A stretch of DNA of 26,133 nucleotides from an uncultured Eubacteriales bacterium (GCA_944353735.1 CALVPU010000215.1:1-26133); one strand, 5' to 3'. Shown: positions 14,630 to 23,702, counted from the stretch's first letter. The notes: a model not told the origin generated them from the letters alone. Numbers and translations are program-made.

Positions 14630-16606
14630 TCAATCGGTCAAGACCGCATAGGTCGAGGATACCCAGCGCGCCTGACCGTCGTAGGCGACCTTATACCAGT
14701 CCACGCCGCGCTCGTCTGTGGAGGTTTCGCCCAGATAGTCGAGGCGGCTGCCCCTGGGCGCGACGCCGGTGGAGTCATAGGTCAGCCCGGGACCGGTGCG
14801 GACGTTGACGTCTCCCGTGGCTGAGACGCTTATTCCGGGCGCGGCGGTGTCTTTCGGGTTCTGCGCGGCGAGACCCGCCGCCGGCGCGATGGCGGTCAGC
14901 TCGTCGTTTTCCAGCGCGCCCATGCCGGATTGCTCCATGAGCGTGGGCAGCTCGTTCCGGTTTTCCGCTACGCAGAGCGTTTCCGCGCCGGGCAGGCTGG
15001 CGGAGACGTATTCGCGGGAAGACTGTCCGTCGCGGGAGGTTATGGAAGCGATCCGATCGAAGCGCAGACCCGCGGCGGACAGCGCGCGCTCCAGCGCGGC
15101 GCGGTATTCGTCCTCCACGTCCCGCCACGAGGCGCAGCCTTCGCGGCAGAAGAGCTCGGCGTCCGTCTGACCGTCGTACAGGCCCACCGCGCTGGTATAG
15201 CCGGGATCGTAGGCGCTCTGGACAAGGGACGGGATGCCGTCACTCAGGCGATAGAGGCTGTAGCGGACGCCGGCGCCGTCCAGCATCGTCGCCAGCTCAC
15301 AGTAGATATCCCCGCTTTCCAGCGCATAGGCGGCGAAGCGCTCGCCGGTGAGCGTGTCGCCGACCGTCCCCACGACGATGTCCGCCAACACGCCGCCCGT
15401 GGCGTCCACGCTGCGCATGTGTATTTCCGTGCAGGGAAATCCCCATTCGTCCGCTGCCGGCAGGCCGTAGAACTGCACCTGCGCCGCCCGCACGGTCACT
15501 TCGCAGGTGTCCGCGCTGCCGATGCACGGCTGACCGAACGCGTCGCACAGGTAAGCGGTCACGGTCGCCTTGCCCGCACCGGCGGGCGTCAGCCGACCGC
15601 TGCCGTCCACGGTGACGACCGCCGCGTCGCTGCTCTGCCAGCAGATCGCGTGCGCCGCGGCGGCGCTGGCGTCCTTCAGGGAAGCGTGGAGCTGCACCGC
15701 GTCTTCCGGTCCGGCATTCAGCCCCAGTACGACGCCGTCCTCCGCGATGTCCACGGAAGAAAACTGGAACAGGCACCAGTCCGTGCCGCTGGAGAGATAC
15801 ATCGCGGCGGCGCCGGTGTTCGCAATGCGGTCGAGCATCTCACCGGCGCTCACCTCGCCGTCGCCGTCCACGTCGTTCTCGATAAAGGCGTACAGCTCGG
15901 TCAGCTGGAGCGCGTCGTCGGCACTGTCGGCGTCATCGGCGTTCAGCGCGCCGTCCGCACTGCGCTGGATTCCCTTGGCGATGGCGTTGGTCATGGCGCC
16001 CATCCAGGCGCTGGCGTCGGATTCGGCGGCATAGACCAGCGTAAAGCGCGCCCGGTCCCCGGCGCTCAGCCGCTCGAGCCCCTCTGTCTCAAAGGTCTCG
16101 GCAAAGCAGGCGTCGATGAATACCAGAAAGTTGCCCCGATAGGCGGCGAGATCTTGCGCCAGCTCGGCATAGGGATAGCGCTCCTGCGCGCTGCACATGA
16201 CGCCGTAGGTGTCAGGCTGTCCTTCCACGCCGGCGGTGTGACCGCAGTAGTAGAACAGGTTCAGGTCGCCATCCTCGCTCTGTCCGAAGGCCTCGTCCAG
16301 CCAGTCCTCAAACGCTTCGCGCGTGCTGGACGGGAGTCCGCCGATGGACTGTTCGGAATCGTAGCTGCGCAGGAACAGGTTTTGCGGCTGGACCTCCACG
16401 CAGATCTTGTTGGCGGACAGCGCGTCATAGAGCGCCTCGCAGCCCGAAACGGGCCAATAGACGGCCTTGACCTTGGATGCGCCGCTGACGATCAGGGCGT
16501 GCATTTGGGGAAGATCCGCGTCCGGGTCGGGATAGCGGACCTGCTCCGCGTGGGCGCACGCGCACAGCAGGAGCAGTGAAAACAGAACAAGGATCGCACG
16601 CTTCAT
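14630..16606 (-). CDS. Secreted caspase-fold (C14-like) protein with EF-hand loop, Big2-like and SH3b parts
   Basis: This 658-residue exported protein has a signal peptide (about 1-20, AHA-EQ). A caspase/metacaspase-like domain follows: His123 in YYCGHTAG and Cys167 in VFIDACFAE are at the positions of the catalytic dyad, each after a hydrophobic strand. Residues 245-256 (DVDGDGEVSAGE) form a canonical EF-hand calcium loop. A Big2-like Ig segment lies near residues 295-350 (SSDAAVVTVDGSGRLTPAGAGKATVTAYL pattern, read in pieces). A long region without family match follows, and the last ~60 residues are a bacterial SH3 domain (DVNVRTGPGLTYDS). The protein could be a calcium-controlled protease acting outside the cell, tethered to the wall by SH3b. 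The ATG at 16606 follows GAGGGTGG. LCAC at 14-17 is a poor lipobox. Substrate unknown; it may not be proteolytically active. Confidence 0.8.
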   Translation of the reverse strand: MKRAILVLFSLLLLCACAHAEQVRYPDPDADLPQMHALIVSGASKVKAVYWPVSGCEALYDALSANKICVEVQPQNLFLRSYDSEQSIGGLPSSTREAFEDWLDEAFGQSEDGDLNLFYYCGHTAGVEGQPDTYGVMCSAQERYPYAELAQDLAAYRGNFLVFIDACFAETFETEGLERLSAGDRARFTLVYAAESDASAWMGAMTNAIAKGIQRSADGALNADDADSADDALQLTELYAFIENDVDGDGEVSAGEMLDRIANTGAAAMYLSSGTDWCLFQFSSVDIAEDGVVLGLNAGPEDAVQLHASLKDASAAAAHAICWQSSDAAVVTVDGSGRLTPAGAGKATVTAYLCDAFGQPCIGSADTCEVTVRAAQVQFYGLPAADEWGFPCTEIHMRSVDATGGVLADIVVGTVGDTLTGERFAAYALESGDIYCELATMLDGAGVRYSLYRLSDGIPSLVQSAYDPGYTSAVGLYDGQTDAELFCREGCASWRDVEDEYRAALERALSAAGLRFDRIASITSRDGQSSREYVSASLPGAETLCVAENRNELPTLMEQSGMGALENDELTAIAPAAGLAAQNPKDTAAPGISVSATGDVNVRTGPGLTYDSTGVAPRGSRLDYLGETSTDERGVDWYKVAYDGQARWVSSTYAVLTD

Positions 16607-16641
16607 GGCATTTCCACCCTCTCGAGACGATTCATGCTTGT

Positions 16642-16670
16642 ATTATAGTGCGCCAAAGTGATCGCGTCGA
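16642..16670 (-). promoter_or_regulatory. Sigma-A promoter of the caspase-like gene
   Basis: On the minus strand, TCGACG (16670-16665), 17 bases, perfect TATAAT (16647-16642), about 35 bases before the start codon. Confidence 0.65.
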
Positions 16671-16786
16671 GCGCAAAAATGCAAAAAAATAAAAGCGCGC
16701 CGATGCGATTCGCAAATGTAAGAATGGCGCCGCGCCAGTGCTGCCCGCGGACGAAAATCGCCGTCGCGCCGGTGCTGCCGAATCGC

Positions 16787-16815
16787 AAAGCCGCCCGCAC
16801 AGTTCGGGCGGCTTT
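16787..16815 (-). terminator. Terminator hairpin of the M20-M55 operon
   Basis: An 11-bp perfect stem AAAGCCGCCCG / CGGGCGGCTTT with a seven-base loop, 60 bases after the M55 stop codon. The T-run is short on both strands. Just upstream, 16845-16872 carries GC-rich TGCCGGCGCTGC repeats. Confidence 0.65.
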
Positions 16816-16874
16816 CTACCGTTGTCAATGGCTCTGCTGCCGGCGCTGCCGGCAGCCTCTGCCGGCGCTGCGGG

Positions 16875-17681
16875 TCAGAGGACCCAATCGAACATGTTCA
16901 GCACGTCCATGTAGTCGTCGGCGTCGTATTCCACCGTGGTGGGGCTGGTCTGGACGACGCCGGGATAGGTGACGGCGTTGCGGGCGCGGAAGTGCTCCTT
17001 GAAGCTGATCTCGACGTGGAAATGATCCGGCAGCGGGAACATGCAGTCCTTCGCCGGCTTCTCGAGGGCGCGCTTCGCCGCCGCCTGAATCTTGCCGCAG
17101 GCCACGGACGGGAGCATCGAGATCGTGCCGCGACCGCGGCCCTCGTTGACGGCGACGGTCTCGATGTTGGGGTTGATGGCGCGCATCCAGTCGCACAGCC
17201 CCTTGTCGCCCGTCACCAGCCGCACCGGCACGCCCAGATACGCCGCCGTCAGGCTGTTGATCATCAATTCCGGCGCGATCATGCCGTTGATCTTGACGTA
17301 GTTGTTCTGGCGGTTCATCGTGTGGGCGAGGGGATTGGTGTCCATGCCCGCGCCGGAATGGTAGCCGGTGAAGAACACGCCGTCGCAATCGCGCTCGAGC
17401 CCCGCCATCATGCTCATCGAATCGCTGCCCCAGCCGCGGAAGATGCGGATGTTCTCGCAGGTGGGGAAGTGCGAGGGAATGAGGTTGCAGGCGCTGTCGT
17501 GCGCGTCCTTGACGAGGATCTGGCAGCCCCTGTCGACCTGCATTGCGCCGTTGCACGCCGCGACGACCTCCTTCGTCATCTGCTCGGCGAAGTACGCATA
17601 GCGGGGATGACCGGTTTCGGTCTCGTCCCAGCGGGTGATGCCCGCGGTGCCCTCGATGTCGGCGGAAATGTACAGCTTCAT
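16875..17681 (-). CDS. M55 family D-aminopeptidase (DppA-like)
   Basis: DppA-type enzymes are zinc aminopeptidases that release D-amino acids from short D-peptides, such as those from peptidoglycan stems; they form decamers in the cytoplasm. This 268-residue protein starts MKLYISADIEGTAG with Asp8 and Glu10 at the same positions as Bacillus DppA. His61 (KDAHDS) and His108 (TGYHSGAG) complete the binuclear zinc ligands, with Glu138 following in APELM. Length matches the family. ATG at 17681 has AAAGGAGGG upstream at good spacing; the longer frame starts inside that site. It lies 55 bases downstream of the M20 amidohydrolase on the same strand, so the two are probably co-transcribed and degrade peptides in sequence. 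Identification strong; actual peptide unknown. Confidence 0.92.
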   Translation of the reverse strand: MKLYISADIEGTAGITRWDETETGHPRYAYFAEQMTKEVVAACNGAMQVDRGCQILVKDAHDSACNLIPSHFPTCENIRIFRGWGSDSMSMMAGLERDCDGVFFTGYHSGAGMDTNPLAHTMNRQNNYVKINGMIAPELMINSLTAAYLGVPVRLVTGDKGLCDWMRAINPNIETVAVNEGRGRGTISMLPSVACGKIQAAAKRALEKPAKDCMFPLPDHFHVEISFKEHFRARNAVTYPGVVQTSPTTVEYDADDYMDVLNMFDWVL

Positions 17682-17736
17682 GAAAAGCCCTCCTTTACCA
17701 AAATTCACATTCGGAAAATGTGCGCAAATGGGAAAT

Positions 17737-18912
17737 TCATCCGACCGCCTCGCTCAGCCGGTCCAGCGCCAGCGCGCACTGCATCGCGCAGCCAATGGGC
17801 AGGCAGCGCTCGTCGAGGCGGAAGTCGCGGCTGTGCAGCGGCGCGGCGGGCTGCTCCGCGGCGCAGCCGAGGTGGTAGAACGCGCCCGGCGCCTCCGCGC
17901 AGAAGTAGGAGAAGTCCTCGCCGCCCATGCTCGGCGACTCGCGCGGCGCGACGTTCTCCGCGCCCAGCAGCGCCCGCCCCAGCCGGAAGGCGCGCTCGAC
18001 CTCGCCGGGATCGTTCATCAGCGCGCAGTAGCCCTCGACGATGTCCACGTCCACGCGCGCGCCGAACGCCGCCGCCACGCCCTGCGCCACTTCGCGGATG
18101 CGCGCCTTCATCGCCGCGCGCACGGCGGGATCGGCGGTGCGCAGCGTGCCGCTGAGCTCGACGCGGTCGCAGACGACGTTGCGCGCCGTGCCGCCGGCGA
18201 TCTTGCCAAACGTCAGTACCGCCGGAACCAGCGGCGACACGCCGCGCGAGACCACCGTCTGCAGCGCCGAGACCATCTGCGCGGCGCAGACGATGGCGTC
18301 GACGCACTGCTCCGGGCGCGCCGCGTGTCCCGCCACGCCGCGAATGGCGAGGTTGACCTCGTCGGTCGAGGCGTTGAGACAGCCCGGACGCGAGTCGATG
18401 CGCCCGACGTTCATGTACGGCTGCACGTGCAGCCCGTACACCGCCGCCACGCCGCGCATCGCGCCCGCCGCGACCATCGGCGCCGCGCCGCCCACCGTCT
18501 CCTCCGCCGGCTGGAACAGCAGCCGCACCGTGCCGGAAAACGCATCGCGCATCGACGCGAGCAGCCTCGCCGCGCCCAGCTGCACCGCCATGTGTGCGTC
18601 GTGCCCGCAGGCGTGCATCCAGCCGGCATGCTCCGAGCGAAACGGCAACCCCTCCGGCTCGTCCAGCGGCAGCGCGTCCATGTCCGCGCGCAGCGCCACC
18701 ACCGCGCCCGGCGCCGCGCCCGCGATCTCGCCGATCACCCACGTGCGCTCCGTGCGGTAGGGAATGCCCATCTCGTCCAGCAGCCGGCAGATCAGCGCCT
18801 GCGTCTTGAACTCGCGAAAACCTTCCTCCGGAATGCGGTGCAGCGCCCGCCGCACCTCCGTCAGCCAGTCCGCCTGCGCCTGCGCCCGGCGGTAAATCTC
18901 CTGAATGTCCAC
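17737..18912 (-). CDS. M20 family amidohydrolase (N-acyl-amino-acid deacylase type)
   Basis: A 391-residue metal-dependent amidohydrolase of the M20D group, which includes hippurate hydrolases, IAA-amino acid hydrolases and N-acetyldiaminopimelate deacetylases. Visible blocks are LHRIPEEGFREFKT (24-37), ALRADMDALPLDEP (73-86), MHACGHDAHMA (99-109, metal ligands Cys102, His104), FQPAEET (133-139, Glu137/138) and, in the lid domain, VAGHAARPE. GGEDFSYF near the C-terminus carries the last catalytic-domain block. The start is taken as GTG at 18912, with GAGGTGGAGG just upstream and the family's usual N-terminal helix following; an upstream ATG would add 68 residues of unrelated sequence. It precedes the M55 D-aminopeptidase in one operon, pointing to breakdown of N-acylated or D-amino-acid peptides. 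Exact substrate unresolved. Confidence 0.92.
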   Translation of the reverse strand: MDIQEIYRRAQAQADWLTEVRRALHRIPEEGFREFKTQALICRLLDEMGIPYRTERTWVIGEIAGAAPGAVVALRADMDALPLDEPEGLPFRSEHAGWMHACGHDAHMAVQLGAARLLASMRDAFSGTVRLLFQPAEETVGGAAPMVAAGAMRGVAAVYGLHVQPYMNVGRIDSRPGCLNASTDEVNLAIRGVAGHAARPEQCVDAIVCAAQMVSALQTVVSRGVSPLVPAVLTFGKIAGGTARNVVCDRVELSGTLRTADPAVRAAMKARIREVAQGVAAAFGARVDVDIVEGYCALMNDPGEVERAFRLGRALLGAENVAPRESPSMGGEDFSYFCAEAPGAFYHLGCAAEQPAAPLHSRDFRLDERCLPIGCAMQCALALDRLSEAVG

Positions 18913-19275
18913 GGTCCTCCACCTCGCCAGCTTCAATTCTGTACTGCGCCCAGCCGCAGCCAGCCTTCCGCCGGACGCCGCCGAGCCGTTTTCCCTCATT
19001 TGCCGCGCTCCGCACCCCAACCAATCGCGCCGCGCACAGCGAATGACGCCGCCGTCCGGCGGCATTCGCCCCGGAAAGAAACGTCGCCTTCCCCCTATTA
19101 CCCGCGGCGCATGCAATGCGCCGCCGAAGCGGGATTCTCAAGGGGCTCAGCCCCTTGAGCGGGGGTGCAGGGGGGCAGCGCCCCCTACGCGTCTCCCCGC
19201 GTCGTCTCCCGCGTCCTGCGCTGCGATTATATCCCATTGGGGGCGGGGCGTCCACCGCGGAAGGTTAAGCCTTCG
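18913..19275. other. Intergenic region with multiple inverted repeats, no gene seen
   Basis: GC-rich sequence between divergent M20 (-) and ylxM (+) genes. It contains a hairpin with CGGCGCAT-GCA-ATGCGCCG arms near 19105-19123, a bulged GCGAAT/ATTCGC plus GCCGCC/GGCGGC hairpin near 19039-19069, and the palindromic element at 19137-19190. A promoter for the M20 gene was not convincingly found. Confidence 0.45.
19137..19190. repeat. REP-like palindromic element
   Basis: A near-perfect palindrome, CTCAAGGGGCT-C-AGCCCCTTGAG (19137-19159), is followed by a second hairpin GGGGGC-AGC-GCCCCC (19171-19185). Paired GGGGCTCAGCCCC plus GGGGG...CCCCC hairpins look like dispersed palindromic elements of GC-rich Clostridia; only one copy occurs here, so the dispersed nature is inferred. 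Confidence 0.5.
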
Positions 19276-19323
19276 CAATGTCAAGCAAAAAGGCTTGACA
19301 TTGGCGGGGCGGGCGGCTATAAT
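19276..19323 (+). promoter_or_regulatory. Near-consensus promoter of ylxM-ffh operon with overlapping inverted repeat
   Basis: TTGACA (19295-19300), 17 bases, TATAAT (19318-19323): both hexamers are perfect. A perfect 11-bp inverted repeat, CAATGTCAAGC (19276-19286) and GCTTGACATTG (19293-19303) around AAAAAG, covers the -35 box. This could be an operator or a structured read-through stop from upstream. Confidence 0.88.
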
Positions 19324-19356
19324 AAGTGAGCGACAATGCGCGCGGAGGCGACGGGT

Positions 19357-19710
19357 ATGGCGGACGTGGCGGACCGGGTGGCGCTGGGCTACCTGCTGGA
19401 CTTCTACGGGCCGCTGCTGACGGCGCACAGGCGCGAGCTGGTGCGCCTGTACTGCGAAGAGGACCTGTCGCTGAGCGAGATCGCGGAGCAGATGTCCATC
19501 ACGCGGCAAGGGGTGTCGGACGCCATCCGCAAGGCGCGCGCCCAGCTGGAGGGCTATGAGGAAAAGCTCGGGCTGGTGGCGCGATATGTGGCGATCAACC
19601 GTCAGGCGCGCGCGTGCATGGCGGCGCTGGATGCGCTCGGCGCGGGCGACGGCGGCGCGATGACCGCCGCGCGGCAGGCGCTGGAGAATATCCTTCAAAT
19701 CGAGAGGTGA
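19357..19710 (+). CDS. ylxM: YlxM/p13-like helix-turn-helix protein of the SRP operon
   Basis: A 117-residue small protein typically encoded just before ffh in Firmicutes and thought to modulate the signal recognition particle. The family start is clear in LLDFYGPLLTAHRRELVRLY, followed by a sigma-70 region 4-like helix-turn-helix (DLSLSEIAEQMSITRQGVSD, about 36-55) and a C-terminal coiled helix. I chose the ATG at 19357 because GGAGG lies eight bases upstream; the in-frame ATG at 19336 would precede that site. It is first gene after the consensus promoter, and its stop codon is six bases before ffh, indicating tight coupling. Confidence 0.93.
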   Translation: MADVADRVALGYLLDFYGPLLTAHRRELVRLYCEEDLSLSEIAEQMSITRQGVSDAIRKARAQLEGYEEKLGLVARYVAINRQARACMAALDALGAGDGGAMTAARQALENILQIER

Positions 19711-19716
19711 ACGCCG

Positions 19717-21063
<1,347 letters not shown>

Positions 21064-21131
21064 GTGCACTATGGCGCAAGCCGTATGACACATATCTTTC
21101 GCACAGCGATTTCTTTAAGGAGGAAACCACA

Positions 21132-21371
21132 ATGGTCAAGATTCGTCTCAAGAGAATTGGCATGAAGAAGAAGCCCTTCTACCGCCTCGTCGTCACCGAC
21201 AGCCGCAATCCGCGCGACGGTCGCTTCATCGAGGAAGTCGGCTACTACAACCCCGTTTCCGAGCCGGTTGAGCTCAAGATCGACGCGGAGCGCGCGAAGT
21301 ACTGGCTCGGCAACGGCGCGCAGCCGACCGACACCGTGCGCGGCCTGCTGAAGAAGGGCGGCGTGCTGTGA
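21132..21371 (+). CDS. rpsP: 30S ribosomal protein S16
   Basis: A 79-residue basic protein of the small ribosomal subunit. MVKIRLKRIGMKKKPFYRLVVTDSRNPRDG-type N-terminus (read from residues 1-30) and FIEEVGYYNP, YWLGNGAQPTDTVRGLLKK are diagnostic. The ATG at 21132 follows AAGGAGG by about eight bases. It is co-directional with ffh and its stop overlaps the possible GTG start of khpA, so the two are translationally coupled. Length matches short Firmicutes S16 proteins. Confidence 0.97.
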   Translation: MVKIRLKRIGMKKKPFYRLVVTDSRNPRDGRFIEEVGYYNPVSEPVELKIDAERAKYWLGNGAQPTDTVRGLLKKGGVL

Positions 21372-21373
21372 CG

Positions 21374-21604
21374 ATGGTCGAACTGGTCCGCTATATGGCG
21401 GCCTCGCTCGTGGACAAGCCGGACAAGGTCGACGTCCGCGAGATCGAAAACGAAGAGGACATCGTCATCGAGCTGCGGGTCGATCCGGACGACATGGGCA
21501 AGGTCATCGGCAAGCAGGGGCGCATCGCCAAGGCGATCCGCACCATTGTCAAGGGCGCGACCCCCAAGGACGGCAAGCCCGTCTCCGTGGAGATCATCGA
21601 GTGA
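21374..21604 (+). CDS. khpA: KH-domain RNA-binding protein KhpA (YlqC)
   Basis: A 76-residue single KH-domain protein that in Gram-positive bacteria pairs with KhpB/EloR and affects cell elongation and mRNA handling. The KH signature is GKVIGKQGRIAKAIRTIVK; the upstream ELVRYMAASLVDKPDKV and the acidic strand EEDIVIELRVDPDDM are typical. I chose ATG at 21374 because the family usually starts M-x-E-L-V; a GTG at 21368, overlapping the rpsP stop as GTGA, is the alternative and adds two residues. It is the last gene of the operon here: a terminator follows at once, so rimM, trmD and rplS, which often come next, must lie elsewhere. Confidence 0.94.
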   Translation: MVELVRYMAASLVDKPDKVDVREIENEEDIVIELRVDPDDMGKVIGKQGRIAKAIRTIVKGATPKDGKPVSVEIIE

Positions 21605-21614
21605 ACCGCCAAAC

Positions 21615-21646
21615 AAATCCCGCCGGTTTGTGCCGGCGGGATTTTT
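21615..21646 (+). terminator. Intrinsic terminator of the ylxM-ffh-rpsP-khpA operon
   Basis: A 12-bp perfect stem AAATCCCGCCGG / CCGGCGGGATTT with a six-base loop and a T-run, ten bases after the khpA stop codon. Textbook rho-independent form. Confidence 0.93.
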
Positions 21647-21693
21647 GCGTCTCTCCAAAACTGCGCGGCGGGGACAACTGCCCCGGGCGGCGG

Positions 21694-21790
21694 GCTTACG
21701 CTTCGCTGGCGAGAAGCGCCTGCGCCCTCAATGCCGCCGTAAAGCCCAAGTAATAGTGCTTACGCCTCGCTGGCGAGAAGCGCCTGCGCC
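21694..21790. repeat. 33-bp direct repeat duplicating the ribokinase 3' end
   Basis: Copies at 21694-21726 and 21758-21790 differ at one base, 64 bp apart. The right copy is the end of the ribokinase gene (AQALLASEA plus stop). The left copy, beyond the stop, again encodes AQALLASEA and a stop in another frame. See findings. Confidence 0.9.
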
Positions 21791-22683
21791 TGCGCGAGGG
21801 TGGGCATGCCCTGCTGCGCGCCGTAGGCGGTGACCGCCAGCGCGCCGGCGGCGTTGCCGAGGCGCACGGCCTCGCGCAGCGGCAGTCCCATCGCCAGTCC
21901 CGCCGCGAAGCCGGCGTTGAAGGTGTCGCCGGCGGCGGTGGTGTCCACCGCCTTGACGCTAAAGCCGGGAACGTGCTCGATGCCGTTGCGCGTACCGATG
22001 TAGGCGCCATCCGCGCCGCGCTTGTGGATCACCGCGCGGTCGCTGCCGCCGACCAGATGGCGCACGCGCGCCTCTATGCCGGCGCTCTCGGGCAGGTCGG
22101 CGGTGACGATGCGCAGCTCGGTCTCGTTCGGGGTCAGATAGTCCACTGCGGCGAGCAGCTCCGCGGGCAGCGGCACCGCCGGCGCGGGATCGAGCACGAT
22201 CGTCTTGCCCCGCGCGCGCAGCCGCGCGACCGCCTCGGCGACGGTGTCCAGCGGAATCTCCAATTGCAGCAGGAAGATGTCGCAGTCCGCCGTGGCGGCG
22301 AGGGCGCGGTCGAGCCACGCGCGGTCGCACAGCCCGTTGGCGCCGGGCGCGATGACGATGCAGTTTTCGCCTTCGGCGTTGACGAGGATGTCCGCCACGC
22401 CGGTCGACGCGCCGGGCACGGCGTCCACCGCGGCGACGTCGACGCCGCTGCGGCGGAAGTGATCGAGGTATTCCTGTCCAAAGGGGTCGCCGCCGACGCG
22501 GCCCGCCATGCGCACCGGCATGCCGAGCCTGCCCAGCGCGATCGCCTGGTTGGCGCCCTTGCCGCCGGGAACGGTCTGAAAGCCGCTGCCGGTCAGCGTC
22601 TCGCCCGCGGCGGGAAAGCGCGGCACGCGCAGCACCATATCCATGTTGATCGAGCCGATGACGGCGCATTTTTTGAAAGCCAT
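21760..22683 (-). CDS. rbsK: Ribokinase (PfkB family)
   Basis: A 307-residue cytoplasmic sugar kinase that phosphorylates ribose to ribose 5-phosphate. N-terminal GSINMDMVLRVPRFPAAGET (10-29) and PGGKGANQA (39-47) are ribokinase sugar-site blocks; DTTAAGDTFNAGFA (247-260) contains the catalytic base Asp253 and the anion hole. NETEL at 186-190 is the family's magnesium/phosphate NxxE motif. The ATG at 22683 has GGAGG upstream at good spacing. It is third in a minus-strand operon, 53 bases after the nucleoside hydrolase, which would release ribose from nucleosides: the pair makes a short salvage path. Close relatives such as deoxyribokinase are possible. The 3' end is partly duplicated downstream. 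Confidence 0.93.
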   Translation of the reverse strand: MAFKKCAVIGSINMDMVLRVPRFPAAGETLTGSGFQTVPGGKGANQAIALGRLGMPVRMAGRVGGDPFGQEYLDHFRRSGVDVAAVDAVPGASTGVADILVNAEGENCIVIAPGANGLCDRAWLDRALAATADCDIFLLQLEIPLDTVAEAVARLRARGKTIVLDPAPAVPLPAELLAAVDYLTPNETELRIVTADLPESAGIEARVRHLVGGSDRAVIHKRGADGAYIGTRNGIEHVPGFSVKAVDTTAAGDTFNAGFAAGLAMGLPLREAVRLGNAAGALAVTAYGAQQGMPTLAQAQALLASEA

Positions 22684-22736
22684 GGCGTTATTCCTCCGAT
22701 GAGATCGCTGTGCTGGGAAAGGGCGCGCCCTGCCGA

Positions 22737-23678
22737 CTACGCGCCGATCTTGGCGAACAGGTCGCGGAAGATCGGGTTGCGGTGGCAGAAGTACGCCTCG
22801 CGGATGGGGTGGCGGCGCGGGTCGAGCGCCCAGTGGCTGTCGTCAGTGAGCAGCGGACTGGGCACGAGCTTTGCCGGCACCCAGTCGGGCTGGATGAGAT
22901 GACCGATGACCGCCGTGTCCCAGAGCTCCTTCGCCCATGCGAAATGGTCGCGCTCGTAGGCGGCGAACAGCTCGATCAGCGCGTCGCAGAGCGCGTTTTT
23001 GCCGCCGATGCAGCTTTTGAGCTCCTCCACCGTGGTCAGCATGTGCGACGCCACGCCCAGACACGGCACCAGCGTCAGCGCCGCGCCGCAGTCCAGCGCC
23101 ACGCGGGCGGCGGCGACGTCCTGCGAGAGGTTGAATTCCATCGCGGTGGGATAGCCGGTCGGGTGCCCGCCCAGCCAGACGATGTGGATGCGGTGGGCGA
23201 TGCGCGGCTCCATCAGCAGCGCCGAGGCGACGTTGGTGATGGCGCCGATGGCGGCGACCACCAGCGGCGGCTCGTCCTCGCCGCGCGCCATGGCGCGCGC
23301 CACCAGATCGCGCGCCGCAGGGCTGTCCACCGGCGTGCGCCCGTCGGGCAGGAAGGCGCGGCTTCCCTCGAATACGCGCCCCTGCGCGGGCAGGTCCATC
23401 TTGCCCAGCAGGCGGACGATCTCGGCATAGCTCTTTTCCATGCCGTCGGCGGGGCTGCTGGCGCGGTCGTTCAAGAACGGCGCGGCGTAGACCGCCTGCA
23501 CGTTCAGGCGCTCGGGCGAGCGCAGCGCATAGGCGAGGGCGAACTGGTCGTCGACCTCGTTGTAGGTGTCGGTGTCGAGCACCATGTCGAGCCTGCCCGC
23601 GGGCAGCTCGAGGCGCCGGCACAGTTCCGCGGCGGGCGGGACGTCCCACCGCAGCGATTCGCGTTCATACCACCACAT
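22737..23678 (-). CDS. Nucleoside hydrolase (IUNH family)
   Basis: A 313-residue enzyme that cleaves ribonucleosides to base and ribose. The calcium-binding aspartate block is DTDTYNEVDDQFALAYAL (35-52), a variant of the usual DTDPGxDD with two extra residues in the loop. Further family features are AIGAITNVASAL, WLGGHPTG, the substrate-contacting MEFNLSQDVAAARV, and LWDTAVIGHL near the end in place of the common HD-P block. The ATG at 23678 follows AGGAGG by about eight bases. It sits between the SnoaL-like gene and ribokinase on the same strand, matching a nucleoside salvage role. Base preference cannot be read. Confidence 0.91.
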   Translation of the reverse strand: MWWYERESLRWDVPPAAELCRRLELPAGRLDMVLDTDTYNEVDDQFALAYALRSPERLNVQAVYAAPFLNDRASSPADGMEKSYAEIVRLLGKMDLPAQGRVFEGSRAFLPDGRTPVDSPAARDLVARAMARGEDEPPLVVAAIGAITNVASALLMEPRIAHRIHIVWLGGHPTGYPTAMEFNLSQDVAAARVALDCGAALTLVPCLGVASHMLTTVEELKSCIGGKNALCDALIELFAAYERDHFAWAKELWDTAVIGHLIQPDWVPAKLVPSPLLTDDSHWALDPRRHPIREAYFCHRNPIFRDLFAKIGA

Positions 23679-23702
23679 GGCGTACCTCCTGTTGCAATCG
23701 CG

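Noticed and set aside
14630..16606. Link between the caspase-like protein and CRISPR (a Craspase-type system)
   Set aside because: The CRISPR remnant is type I-C-like, about 8 kb away, and no type III effector is present. The protein has a signal peptide and SH3b domain, so it acts outside the cell.
19276..19286. A second, leftward promoter from the mirrored TTGACA
   Set aside because: The minus strand has no -10-like hexamer 16-18 bases downstream.
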